Position numbers and translations under genes: made by a program
Shown: positions 32,929 through 44,448 of the stretch, piece after piece
How positions within the stretch are numbered: position 1 is the first letter of the stretch
Layout: each line of letters begins with the position of its first letter
Notes under the pieces: generated by a model
Database searches by the model: none
The model's input: only the letters and a program-made list of their open reading frames with translations
What the model was told of the DNA's origin: nothing
Origin: Pseudocercospora fijiensis CIRAD86
Taxonomy: Eukaryota > Ascomycota > Dothideomycetes > Mycosphaerellales > Mycosphaerellaceae
Length of the DNA stretch: 64,000 nucleotides
NCBI RefSeq assembly: GCF_000340215.1
Contig: NW_006921540.1
Coordinates: 1,544,377-1,608,376 of the forward strand
Reading direction: 5' to 3'

Positions 32929-35900
32929 TTCTTGTCTTTCTTTATAAGCTCTATAAGGGGTACCGCTGTCTTAGAGTAGCCCTCGATAAATTTCCTATTA
33001 TAGTTAGCTAATCCTAGGAATAATTGTACGTCTTTAACGTATATAGGCGTTAGCTATTCCTATATTAACTTGGTTTTTTCTAGATTAATCCTAATTCCTA
33101 TAGTGCTAATAATGAATCCTAGGAACTTAACTTCCTTCTTATAGAATTCGTATTTCTTAGGTACAGTCTTAAATCCTACTTAAGTAAATCGTTTAAAGAC
33201 GTCCTATACTATTCGTATATAGTCCGCAAGAGCTCCCTTAGTATAGACTAAGATGTCGTCTATATATACGATAACGTATATATCTAGGAGGTCTCGGAGG
33301 ACTTCGTTTATAAGGTCTTAATATAACGCTAGGGCATTCGTAAGTCCTATAGGTATAACTAAGAATTCGTAAAGCCTATATCTTGTTCGGAATGCTGTTA
33401 TCTACTCGTATCTAGCTACTATACGTATTGCGTAAAACGCGTCGCGTAGGTTAATCTTCGTATACTAGTCTAATCTAGTTAATCGGTCTTATATTTCTTC
33501 GATATTCGGTAATAGGTACTAATTCTTAATCGTAATATCGTTAAGTCGTCTAAAATCGACTACTAGCCGTCCTTCGTCTAATCCGGCTTTTAGAACGAAT
33601 ATTACTAGTAAGGCTACCGAGGATATCGACTTCCGTATCTAGCCTTTTTCTAGTTTCTCTTTTAGCTACTTGTCTAGGGTTTTAAGCTCTTTCTTAGATA
33701 TTGCGTATAAGGGTCCCTATAGAGGCTCTTTCCTAGGCTGTAAGTGTATCTTATAATCCTATAGTTAGTATTTAGGTAAGGCCGCCTTACCTCTCTCCTT
33801 TTTAAAGAGTCGCTTCTACTTACTATACTCTTTAGGAATGTCTAGGTCCGAGATTCTAGTTTTATTCTTTAATAGCGTATAACTTCTATCCTTCCCGTAA
33901 TTATTATTATAACCCTCCTAACCTAACGGTAGTATCGATCTGGGTTGAATACGGTTCTCCGTAATTCCTATCGACGTAAACGTCTTATAAGTCGCCCTAC
34001 GTTTGTTAATCTTATCTATCTACGAACGCTGCCGCTATATAGGTTAAATACCGATTATATAGTCGTATTCCTTAAATATAAGTACTTCTCTTCTCTAGTC
34101 TACGACTAGGTTATACTTTCTTAACTAAGGTATACCTAATATAATATTATAACTAGCTATATTAGTAATATCTAAGACAATTTCCTCGTAGTGCTATTAG
34201 ATAGCTAGTAGTAACGGTATCGTCTCTCGTTCTATACTAGGTAGCGGTAACCTATCTACTACTATAAGTTTATACGCTCCTTCTCTTCTACTTCGGGTTG
34301 CGATCCCTCGGCTTTTAACGAATAATTCGGAGGCAAAGTTCCCGCTCGCTCCGGAATCTATTAATATACTCGTCGGGTACCCGCTAACGATAACTTTTAT
34401 ACGGAAGACTGCTATTAATGCTTAAGCGCTTTCGGTATTAAGGAACTCTCTTAGAACGCTCTAATCTAGAGAGTTAGTCTGTTTCCCGACTAGTTAGTAG
34501 CCTAACGTTATTCTAACTAGCTACGGATCCGTAGTCCTACCGTTCGTGCTTCTTCGGTATATAATTATTATTTTCTTCGAGGGTATCGTTATATATATCT
34601 CGTCCTTACGCTACTATAGCCTTTCGGTATTACTAATTTAGTCGCTAGACCGCCTAATGTATATCTTAAGTAATAATCGTCCTCTCGTTAGGTAGAACGT
34701 ATCCGTAGGGCGTAATTATACTTCCTATCGGTACTCGCTTTATAATAAAGTTATAGTACGTATAGTCTATAGGTATCCGGAGGTAATTCTAGAATTTTGC
34801 CCGTAAGCTTATCTAGAAATAATTGAATTAAATAGGATCGACCCTCTATTATCTATTAACCTTTAGAAACATTTCCTCGTATTTGCGTACTAGATATAAG
34901 GCGATTGTTGGCGCTACTATAGGTATATCTATTATAAACGTAAGGATCGTATCGTCGTTAATCCCGAATTCGTCTTTACTTTCTTTATTTGTAGTTTCTT
35001 CCTCGGTATCTAGACTTTCCTCTAAATCTTCTTACTATTCCTCCTCTTACTAAGAGGACTCCGGTACTTCTAGGATAGCTCCTAACTCCTCTTCGAGAGG
35101 GAATAAAGCTTCTAGATCTCGGTTTTCTTCGTCGTCGGCATTTAAGTAAGATTTATTAATCGTTTCTTCTTCTACCTAGGATTTCGTATCTTCTTATATA
35201 AGTCGCCTATTCTAAGGGAAAAATCCTATATCTATCTTAGTAGAATAATAAATTTAGTATTAGTCGTCGTAATAGAATCTCTAGTAAAGGGTTCTATATA
35301 TAGGTTTTTGTCGTCGTGCTATTATATAGATTTGTCGTAGCTCTTTCTTTACGACCTCTATATAGGTCCTTAGCGCACTATTAATAGAGTATAGCCCTAC
35401 TACTATTTAGTAGCCTCCTCTACCCGAGTCTTTTCGTTATATTATATTAAACTGTTCGCGTCGTACTATATTCTTACCGCGGTAGTTCTATACTATATAG
35501 CCTTCCTTACTATATATATAGCAAGTTAATCTTCCTACTTTCTTAGGCGAACTCTTGCTCTTTTTTCCTTTAAATACTCGACCCTTCTAGGTAGCGTCTA
35601 GCTCTATTAGTTACGCGCTATAGTAGTTGTTTCTCTTTAGTTTATTATAGGTACTATAGTTTCGTCTATTATTATATCTAGGAGTATAACTAGCTTTTCT
35701 AGAAGTCTTAGAATCGTAGCGTCGTTCTAAAGCTCGTTTATAGAGCCTATCGTCGAGATCGATCGTAACCTTAACTAATATTCCTATATTATCTATTTTT
35801 CTACCGTCGTATATAAGCTTATCCTTAACGTTGTCCTTAAGACCTTACCGATATATTATTATAAGAGCTTCGTCGTCCTAATCCGTAAGTTAGGCGTATT

Positions 35901-36500
35901 CCTAGAATTTAGCGGCGTAATCGGTATATAACCCCTTCTAAGTTAAGTGTTAGATAACCCTAACTGCGGTAGTAACCTCGTTAGAAGATCCGAAGACCTT
36001 CTTTATCGTACGCTTAAGATATTCGTAGCTTGCGAAGATTCTATTCGAATTATCGGTCCCGTTACTATCTAGATAGGTCCTAAGAAATAGTTTAACCTAA
36101 TACTAAGCCCTACCTCGTATAAACGTTGTTACGAAAACTAGCTTTAAGTTGTTTTAAACCTAGTTAAATATAAAATATATATCTATCTAGCTAACCTAGG
36201 TATCGAACTTGTCCTAGTCGCTATAATAAAAGTCTAGCTTTCCGATCTTAAGGGAATCGTTTCTAGTATAGGTTCCTAGTATACTACTAATACTAGAGGT
36301 AGTACGTCGAGTACTACCTATCTCGCTAGGGGCGGGAGTTTCCCTTCCGACTTGTAATAAGGCACTTATCCTAAGGGCGTTTAAAGTGTTACGGTTACTC
36401 GCGATAGATCGTTAGGTAACTTCTTATTACGTATAAGCCGAGGCTTCTTTAGAGAGGCTAATATAAGCAGGAGGTAGAGATAGAATAATTAGTATAAAGG
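32929..36500 (-). mobile_element. Truncated Ty3/gypsy element of a second family (gag, protease, RT)
   Basis: Minus strand. Gag runs from about 36,490 to 35,600, and a CX2CX4H-type zinc knuckle (reading CYICSKEGY) lies near 35,490-35,530. An acidic spacer follows, then a protease with an intact DSGASGNF box near 34,333-34,361. RT (about 33,800-32,930) keeps an intact YIDD box near 33,255-33,268. The sequence ends abruptly at 32,929 just after the RT thumb, so RNase H, integrase and the 3' LTR are absent. Sequence style is Tf1/Tf2-like pol and quite unlike elements 0-3. RIP stops are frequent, so it is dead. The 5' LTR should lie above 36,500 but cannot be delimited without its partner. Confidence 0.82.
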
Positions 36501-37790
36501 TAATTCTAATTAGTAAGTAGGTAATATAAGTTAAACGCCTCGAGCTATAAAGGTATCCCGGCGTTCCTAAATATAAAAGAGATATCTTGTCTATAGTCGT
36601 AAGCGACGTAAGCGACGCTATCGCTCTCGACCGCTCCTATCGCTCCTAGTAAGATAGAGCGATAGCTTAGCCCGCTAGTCTTAGCGTCGCTCTAAGATTA
36701 TATAAGGACTCTAACTAATTAGATCCGTAATAACAAGCTAGAAGGAGCTAGTAATAGCGTATTAGAGCGTAACTAATATATTCTCCTTTATAATATTATT
36801 AATAACTTTAAGAAAGACTTCTACTATCTAGTAAGAGTAGTATAGTTAATAAATAACCTCTCGAAGAAGGACTATAATAACTATATTTAGTACCTCTATA
36901 AGTACTATTCGAAGGTCGTCGGTAAGGCCGTTTAGTAGTTATCGATTAAATAGTAGCTCGAGAATATAAACTTAGCTAATAATAATAGTAATAATAATAA
37001 CCTATAGGCGTAAATTAACTAGGTACGCGATAACTTCTTAATAATAATATAGTAGACGACGATAATAATATCGATAAGTAGGTTCTTAGCTTAATAGCTA
37101 ATCTAGTAGAAGCTACTTATATAAGTAAGACTAGGCTTAGTACGTAGGCGCCGCCGCCGCTATTATTCTTATAATAACCCTTTATTACGACTTAGCGTAC
37201 TACGCGCGTATTAGATAGCTTCTAGTTAACTACTAGTAGTAATATAGAATATATTAGTCTATATATATTAAAAAGTAAAGACTACTTACTAATATAATAC
37301 CTAGCGTAAATACTACCTTCTACGCTATTTATACCTTCTATACGAAGCCGCTTATAATATAATACTACTATCGATACTATAAGTAATAGCTAGTCTAAGA
37401 ACCTTTTGTAGAATATACTAATTTGACTACTTTCTAACGCGGATATATAATAGTAGAACCGCCGCTTTAATCTATACTATAATCTATAGATAGGTATATA
37501 AGAGTACTATAATAGATAGCTACTATAGGCGCTAACTAATAAGATATTAAAAGAGTAGGTAGAGTAAGTACGATTATAGCGATAGTAAGGTAGATAGATA
37601 GATAATTAAGGCAAGAGTATATTAATAATACCTCTATTTTACTATACTATTAATACCTTACTAATACTTTAGCTTTATTTTAAACTAGTACTAGTAGCGG
37701 CGATAGTAGGTACTAGTAGTGCTAGTAGTACTAGCGGTGCTACGCTATTCCTAAGGAAGAGCTAAAAGTAGGTGCGTTTCGTTATAATTA
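36501..37790. other. Unclassified RIP-mutated sequence to the edge of gene island 1
   Basis: Probably includes the 5' LTR of the truncated element: near 36,595-36,670 a short GTAAGCGAC doublet and inverted ATCGCTC/GAGCGAT words occur. From about 36,785, reading RIP stops as Gln gives an Asn/Gln-rich frame with an (AAT)n tract at 36,970-37,000. I cannot name a family. Composition changes to normal at about 37,770-37,800. Confidence 0.5.
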
Positions 37791-38077
37791 TTAGGAACCG
37801 CGTACTTCCGAGGGCACGTGCGGCCTTGGCGGTGCCAGAATACAGACACCCCTCGGGCGACGTACCTAGGCAGGAGTGCAGCCAATCAGCGCGAGTTGCT
37901 GATGTGCAGACACCCAACACTTGTGGCTTGGCTTGGGTTGGCTTGGCAAGGCCAGCAAGCATGACCTCCGATCTGACTGGGGGCACGAACTCAATGGGAA
38001 GCCGGCGAGTCGCGAAACAACAACAACTGGTTACTGCACCGCACAGGTCAACCTAAACCCCGGTAGCATTATTCAAG

Positions 38078-38457
38078 ATGAGCGAGTCGGAGAAGGTGCA
38101 GACGCAGACTGTCGAGTCCAAGGTACGTACATACTTCCGCATCATGTCAATGTCAATATTGGAATACCACACACATAGTCCGACCCACCGAGAACTAACC
38201 CACTTCTTCCTCATCAGACCGCCGCCGACTATCTCGACCCCACAAACGAGCCAGAGCCGTCGGAAGAGACCGGCCTGGGCACGCACTTCGGCAGCACTTT
38301 CGACCCGAACATGAAGAAAGAAGCGCCCAAGCAGCCAGAAACGGCCAAGTCGGCAAAGGAAAAGCTCGCCACCACGTCTTCCACCATGACCACTGCCCAG
38401 CTACAGCAAGCGGCTACCGAGGGCGATCCAAACAACTTGATGCAGACCAAGAGATAG
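38078..38457 (+). CDS. Small hydrophilic protein, unknown function
   Basis: Two exons, 38,078-38,122 and 38,218-38,457, separated by a 95-nt intron (GTACGT to ATCAG). The product has 95 residues. It is polar and probably disordered, rich in Thr, Glu, Lys and Gln, with a YLDPTNE stretch followed by THFGSTFDPNMKKEA and a C-terminus NNLMQTKR. No signal peptide, membrane segment or known domain is seen. The start was chosen because the upstream frame closes, and the intron keeps the frame to a natural stop. The short first exon and clean splice make a real gene likely. It lies about 290 bp from the repeat border and is transcribed away from it. It could belong to a fungal-specific small protein family, but I cannot name one. 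Confidence 0.6.
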
Positions 38458-39517
38458 AATGGATGACAGGCACTCAGAAGCCGGCAGAGGGACCGAGCGA
38501 ATTCATCATTAGATACACCACCAGCTCAGCGCGGAGAAAGGTGGCGAAAGCACGACGTATGGACATTGACCAGGGATGGCATGTTCTGGCCGCACCCCAG
38601 TCCGACGTCTCCCTACGCACAATTCATATACCCAGTGTATTCCGCATTTGCGCTGCTCGTGTAGTGCCAGCTCCCCAAAGGTGCCAGTGTTCCCTCGCCA
38701 TACATTCGAAATCCTGCATTTGGAGCAGTCACTTCGTTGCGCCACTGTTCGCCCTGCTGTCAGCTCGCGTCAGCTAGGAAGCTGCTAAGGTTCCTACGCA
38801 GCACGCAAATCTTCCTTCTGCACAGCCAGCCAGCCCGGTATAGCCATGATGGCGAGAACAGTAGACGTGAGTCTGAACATGTTGACGGCTCAAGGTCTTG
38901 ATGTAGCGATAGACACTGCACTTATGAGTCTGACCAAGACAGATTTGTTGCTCGCATTGCCTCTCGGAGAACGTGAGGGCACATCTACAGCGCTCAAGCA
39001 CTCGACCCGAAGTGGAAGCTGGCCGAGGTCTCGCTATTGTGAGCGTACAGACATCGATCGCCCAAGCGAAGAGGAATAAGAGCATTCGCATGACAATCCC
39101 TGCGACGAGGCACGATATGGCGCTAGCTGTACTGCTAGCGAGGCAACAAATAGTCGGAGAGCGCAAGGAGCGAAGAACAAGAAGTCCAGAGGCGTATGTG
39201 GGAGGAAGATTAGGATGGGTCAATAACGGCCCTCCACTCCTGCTCCTGCTTCGTGACAGCAAGCACGCACGGACAGCGCGAAGATACGGGGACGAGCTCG
39301 GAGGAGACCAGATGCCACGACGGAACTTTGTCGGCAAAGGAATCCAGGACGCCTTCTTACTCCCTGGTGCATGCACTCGTGATCAAATCGTGACTGGCTT
39401 CTGTACACTCGCTGCGTAACACTTGCCAAAGACTATCACTTCCCGCCCTCTCTGGAACTGTCTTAGATGTAAAGCTCATTTCAGCTATGGCATAGCTCGA
39501 GAACTGATCAGGCTTCC
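38458..39517. other. Intergenic, no gene supported
   Basis: Normal composition. Overlapping open frames on both strands (for example 38,774-39,376 minus and 38,973-39,419 plus) have no recognisable domain, no splice support and the Arg/Ser/Cys-rich look of non-coding frames. Confidence 0.6.
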
Positions 39518-41443
39518 TCAAACTCCTTCAGCCGCGAGAACCGTCCCATCGTTCGCGACCGCCAGCTTTTGTCTCTTCAGAGACTCCTTCACAGGCCGTC
39601 GGGCCTCAAAGATCTTGTCAAGCTCCTCTAACGTACGACCTTTCGTCTCCGGAAGCAGAAAGTAGAAGACAGTTGCCTGCACCGCACACCAGACGATGAA
39701 AACGATGTATGTCTTCCATCCGATGTTGTGGAGGGAGATTGGCCAGGCGAATTGATTGAGCAGACCACCGGCATTCACAGCCAAGCTAGAGAAAGCCATC
39801 CCTTTAGCTCGCCCCTCGAAGGACAACACCTCGACCGGATAAAGTGCTTGCAGGGGCGTAAGACCAACAGAAAAGACGGCTCCAAAGATGAAGATGCAAG
39901 CAACTGTAGCCTTCGCTGCAGCATCATTCGTTTGCCCACTAAAGTTTCCCAGTTTGACCGTCAGCAACGTTCCTAGGACTACAATCGGGTGCACAGGATG
40001 GTATACGTACGTTTCATTGAATACTCCCGTAGCAGCAGTCACGCCAATCCAGACGATACAACATCCCGTCATCGAGAAGAGCATCAGCGGTCTTCGGCCG
40101 ATACGCTCAACAAAAGCCGCGCCAGTCAATGCGAACGCAAATTGGAAGCATGCGTAGCCAAGATTGATGTTGGCTTGCTCAATACTGCCGGTATATCCTG
40201 CTGTATTCAAGACCTGTTTCGAAGGTCAGCAAACGTTTCAGACACTGAGGTGCCCTCAAAAGATTGCTTCCTTACCGCAGGTAGGAAGTAGGAGAGCACG
40301 CCATTGCCTGCCCATTGGGCGAAGATGCTGAACACGCAATTGCATAGGATACGATATCGACCAGACCTGGAGGCAAAGAGGGCTGAGTAGTCCCAGAATC
40401 GTTTGTCCTGCCGAGCACATGTCAGTTTGTAGAAAATATTGACAGCGGTGGTCGAGCACTTACTGCACCATTCGTGTTGAGATACTCCTCGTACTCAGCA
40501 ATTTGAAGCTTGACCCATACGCTTTCAGGGTTACCGAGACCATGCCATTTGGTGAGCGTGTTGATGGCCTTTTCGCGCTTATTGTTCACGAACAACCATC
40601 GAGGACTTTCTGGGATGAAGAACACAAAGAGCACGATCAGGCCAGGGAAGATGAGTTGCATGTATACCGGAATCAGCCAAGAAATATTGCCGGCCAAGTT
40701 GAGACCACCTCGAACAGCGCCAGCGGCTAAGATTGACCCGGTGAACCAGAAGGTGTTGCAGTACGCCTGGTGAAGAGTTAGCGCATGACTACTGGTCGCT
40801 GGCTAGCTGAAAGCCCTTCTTACCGTAATGATCCCTCTCCAAGAAGGATGTGCGGTTTCAACAACGTAAATCGGTCCTGCTGCAGATACGATTGAGACGC
40901 CAAAGCCTAGTAAGAATCGACCACCTTTCAGCTGTCCGTCATCGGCAGTGAATACTGTGGTACCATTGATGATGGTGCCCAAGATTATCAGGCAGGCACC
41001 AATGATCATTCCAACTTTTCTGCCCCAGGAATCGATGGCCGGGCCCACAAAAGGCAGAGCGCAAACACCTCCGATCTGATACATGGCAGAGTTGATGGCC
41101 TGCCATTCTCCGTCGACAGAACCACCAAAGAAGTCCAGGAACCGGGAATTAGCAGTCAAGCCCCCGAATAAAGAGCCATCAAAGCCGTTCATGGTCTGGC
41201 AAAAGCATCCGAGCAAGAGACATCCGATTAATCTCAGCGTCGTCGGATGGAAAATTCTGGGGGGCTCCTTGAGCTGCGCTTCGTGAAATGCTTCACTGCC
41301 TTTCACAACACGCATGTGAACAAGACCGGGCTGCGACGTCGTCAATCATCAGCGCTCATGGTCCCAGCTGAGTGGCTTACCTCCTTCTCGTTCACGATCT
41401 CCACCATACTGGTCGCATTCTTCTCGTCTATAGTGCCCGACAT
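39518..41443 (-). CDS. MFS sugar porter (hexose/lactose-permease type)
   Basis: Five exons on the minus strand: 41,381-41,443, 40,824-41,330, 40,464-40,766, 40,276-40,407 and 39,518-40,213. The four introns of 50-62 nt all have GTAAG-type donors. The product has 566 residues and about 12 membrane segments. It belongs to the sugar porter family of the major facilitator superfamily, which moves sugars by proton symport or facilitated diffusion across the plasma membrane. Signature motifs are NGFDGSLFGGL in the first helix, the DSWGRK loop, PESPRWLF after helix 6, ERIGRRPL, and the C-terminal PETKGRTLEEL. The first exon (21 residues, MSGTIDEKN) is short and places the true start at 41,443, about 100 bp upstream of the first long frame. 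The Zn2Cys6 regulator lies upstream on the same strand and may control it. Substrate unknown; the sequence style resembles fungal lactose permease-like members. Confidence 0.9.
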
Positions 41444-42242
41444 GCTGGACAACACTCAATGTGTCTTCGACTGATGTTCAGGATGTCCCTTGAAGATTGT
41501 CGCATCAAGCTCCACTCGTGGCCCTCTGCAAGTATCTATACGCTCCCCGCCCAGGCTTTTGTACTACACCAGACAGCTGCACCATCTAGAGCACAACGTA
41601 GCGTACCTTGTCTGACCCCGGACAGTTCTAGGAACACGGAGTGTTGGTCTCCGCAGAACGCCACGGTCTGGGCTTCGGAGATGCGGTCCTGCTGGCCGCT
41701 CAACCGTTCAGAATAGAAGAAATGCCACCCTGACAGCTTCACTGACGCTACACCATCGCTTGCAATTTGAAGGATCGGTGTCAGAGGCTGGACTTGTGGT
41801 CGTGGCGCTGGGGTAGCGTACGTGCCGTGCCACAGAATATCCACATCCGGACGCGGAGCACTGCACTCCGCACGTTGATGGAGAAACAAGCTTTGGAGAC
41901 TTCGGACGCCATCACAGGCTAATGTCAGTCAAAAGCAGAATGGCGGCAACTGTTGGACGAGATGTGGGAGCACACGGAATAAATCGCGAGGAAATGGAAA
42001 GATTGGAGCGCACCAGAATGTGACCGACATTCAAGAACAGCACTTCCCGAACCAGCATCTGAAGATGCATCTTGACAGGCAACGTGGTACCCTCAGGCTT
42101 TGTCAGACAAGGGTATGTTTATGTTTAGCCGCTCGCAGTGTTTGAGAACCACATTGCTGGCAAAGACGCCGAGGTGCCTTTTCCAGCCAGCTCATATGAC
42201 CACAGAGAGCGCACATGGGTCCAGAGTTCGATTGATCCGCGC
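41444..42242. promoter_or_regulatory. Intergenic upstream region of the sugar porter
   Basis: About 800 bp between the stop of the regulator and the start of the porter. A 117-codon minus-strand frame (41,536-41,889) has no domain and is probably fortuitous. The porter promoter and regulator terminator must lie here. No clear motif was recognised. Confidence 0.5.
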
Positions 42243-44448
42243 TCATGTGACAAACTCCACGTTGAAGAGATCTACGGCTTGTTGGCTTCCATCGATCCAG
42301 TTGTCAACAAAGGTGTACATCTCGTCAACGTTCACATCGGCACAAGCATCCCAGGCTGCACTTCGCTCGCTAGCGAGGCTGTGTGATGTGTTCTGGGAAT
42401 TTTCAAATGCTTCATGCACGTTCTCACGACGGATTACAGCTGTATGCTGCGTGCGTAAGCCTTCGTTCGCTGGTGTTCGAGACCCGACGTAAGCCTGCGC
42501 AACAGACGAGAATATGGCGCATGCATTGCGTAAGCGAAGAGTGCTCTCTCTTGGCTCTACGACTTCTTCTAGTGATTGTTGGAATCGAATGAGAAGATCG
42601 AGATCCGAATGGTCGAAAACAGATATGGAGTGGAGGAAGACAACGACCAGAGGAGTGAACGACCCGTACAGGAGGAACCAGGTCAAATACGCGTTCACTA
42701 GACGACCTTCGCGGAAGTCGCGAACCGAGGGGAAGATCTCCAGGTGAGCAGCCAAGCCCTGACGGGCTGCGTCGTAGCATTCTTGGGTGATCACGCCGGC
42801 AGATTCAATGGTCGCGAACGTGCTTCGGTGAAGCGTGGCCAACAAGGAGTAGTAGATCACCACAGTCGTTTTCCCGCAAAGTACATCGTAAATGTCGGGA
42901 TAGATAGTCTCCGCTGTCGCTTGCGGTCGTTGGTAGAGAAACCAGTGATCAAAGCCTCGAGACAGTTCTTTTACAATTGCAAGTCGCTCCTGAGGAGACT
43001 TCTTCAAGGCTCTCGCTGTATACAGACGTTCGGAGATTTGACCTTCCAAGCGAGCCAGATTGACGAAGGAGATGAGTGACTCGTCCCAAGCGGTAAAACG
43101 CGAGTCTTTACATGGCATGAGCATATCGACGTCAATGTCGTCGTCCCTTATGGTGGATGTCTGACCGAAGGTGAGTGCCAGATTCTTCTCGTACCCAAAA
43201 ATAGTCCAAAACGTTCTGAGTCGGTCTTGCACCTCGTGTTCAGGAAGATTTGTGTAGCTGCCGCGCCTGTGCAGACCCATATTAAGAACATGTCGGGCGG
43301 CACAAGCCATGATTGTCCATGATCGCTTCATATTAGAATTCTCTTGAGCTCGACAGGCAGCGATGCGCAATGCCTTCACGTTCTCGAGAGTGGGGTTCGT
43401 CCATATCTCGTGGAACTGGAGGCCAGCATCAAAATTCCGCTCGCATTGCTCATATAGCGCTTGTGGATCTACACCTCGGGGGATGTTGAGATCAGGGTGC
43501 AGCATCCACTCTATCATCAAGAAGAGCAACAGACCATGCATCATAGTCAATGCTCCAACAGACATGGGCTGCGTTGGAAAGTAGGCAGCACGGCAAAGCG
43601 TCTCCACTTCGTCGATCTGTCCGAGTCCATAGGCAAGTAGCACTGTTGATGGGTGCGATTTAAAGGTTTTGAGGAGAGCGAGGACGTGGTCTACGGGTGG
43701 TAGCTGAATGTCCCTTGCATGGTCAATCGTGAGATGGACGGTGGCAGATTTGCCAGGTGAAACGGCTGTGTCGGGAGGACTGCCGCGTGAAACAACCTCC
43801 CTTAGATGTCTAAGGCCTTCCTGAGCAGCGACGAGTTGGGCATGATCTTGAGCAAGTGACTGAGAGACTTCGCCGGCACCGAGGGCTTGAGCAGCGAAGC
43901 TAGAGACTCCCTCATACACGGCCGGCAAAGTGTCAATCGTGGCTGATGTTTCTATAGAGGGTCGGGGAGATGTCGCCTTCGGGCTACCGTTACTGGCACT
44001 ACTGCTGTCAACCGATTGTCGATTCGAAAGTGCGAGCAGCTGTTGGACGGAGCTCTGGATCTGCTCGATGTTCTCTGCAAGCTGGTTAAGATCCAAGGAC
44101 CTGTGCTAGGTCAACAATGGTGCCGCACTCTCGGAAGAGCAACGCTTTCGTGCCTCACCCATGCGTCGTCGTCGGCTGTCGCACCGCAGTACGCTGGAGG
44201 CCAGGTCCTTGCGTGGACGGCTTGCAGTCGATGCCGGAGGTCGAACAGGACGAGCACGGATACTGTTTATCGCAACGAATCTGATTCAACGGCTTAGACT
44301 AGTGGAGATGGATGGACTCTCGGACGATACCTTTCGAATCCTGCAATTGAAGCACTGCGCATGTGTCAATAAAAAGCGACCGGTCTTCAGAGCGCCGAAG
44401 GATACTCACGGCTTTTGGTATTACTGAACGACTCCTCTCCGCTGCCAT
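42243..44448 (-). CDS. Zn2Cys6 transcription factor with fungal MHR domain
   Basis: Four exons: 44,410-44,448, 44,331-44,354 (a 24-nt microexon), 44,159-44,280 and 42,243-44,100, with introns of 55, 50 and 58 nt. The product has 680 residues. The zinc cluster is CFNC, six residues, C, DKQYP, C, SS, C, STSGID, C (residues 14-40), the CX2CX6CX5CX2CX6C pattern of fungal binuclear cluster activators. It is split across exons 2 and 3. A Gln/Leu linker (around 66-85) is probably a dimerisation coiled coil, then a Ser-rich region. The middle homology region typical of Fungal_trans proteins lies around 240-420, with ACAARHVLNMGLHRR and DRLRTFWTIFGYEKNLAL. A nuclear DNA-binding activator is expected. 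The long frame alone, starting near 44,096, lacks the DNA-binding domain; the upstream exons restore it. Likely targets: the downstream sugar porter, the divergent membrane-protein gene, or itself. Confidence 0.9.
44331..44354 (-). other. 24-nt microexon encoding CFNCRIRK of the zinc cluster
   Basis: Bounded by a CAG acceptor and a GTATCG donor. It supplies the first two zinc-binding cysteines. Frame is kept with the 39-nt first exon (MAAERSRSVIPKA) and with exon 3. Confidence 0.85.

Noticed and set aside
38774..39419. Overlapping open frames of 148-200 codons on both strands
   Set aside because: No domain, no splice support, unlike real proteins in composition; non-coding intergenic DNA is more likely.
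41536..41889. 117-codon minus-strand frame between porter and regulator
   Set aside because: No recognisable motif and no link by splicing to either neighbour.
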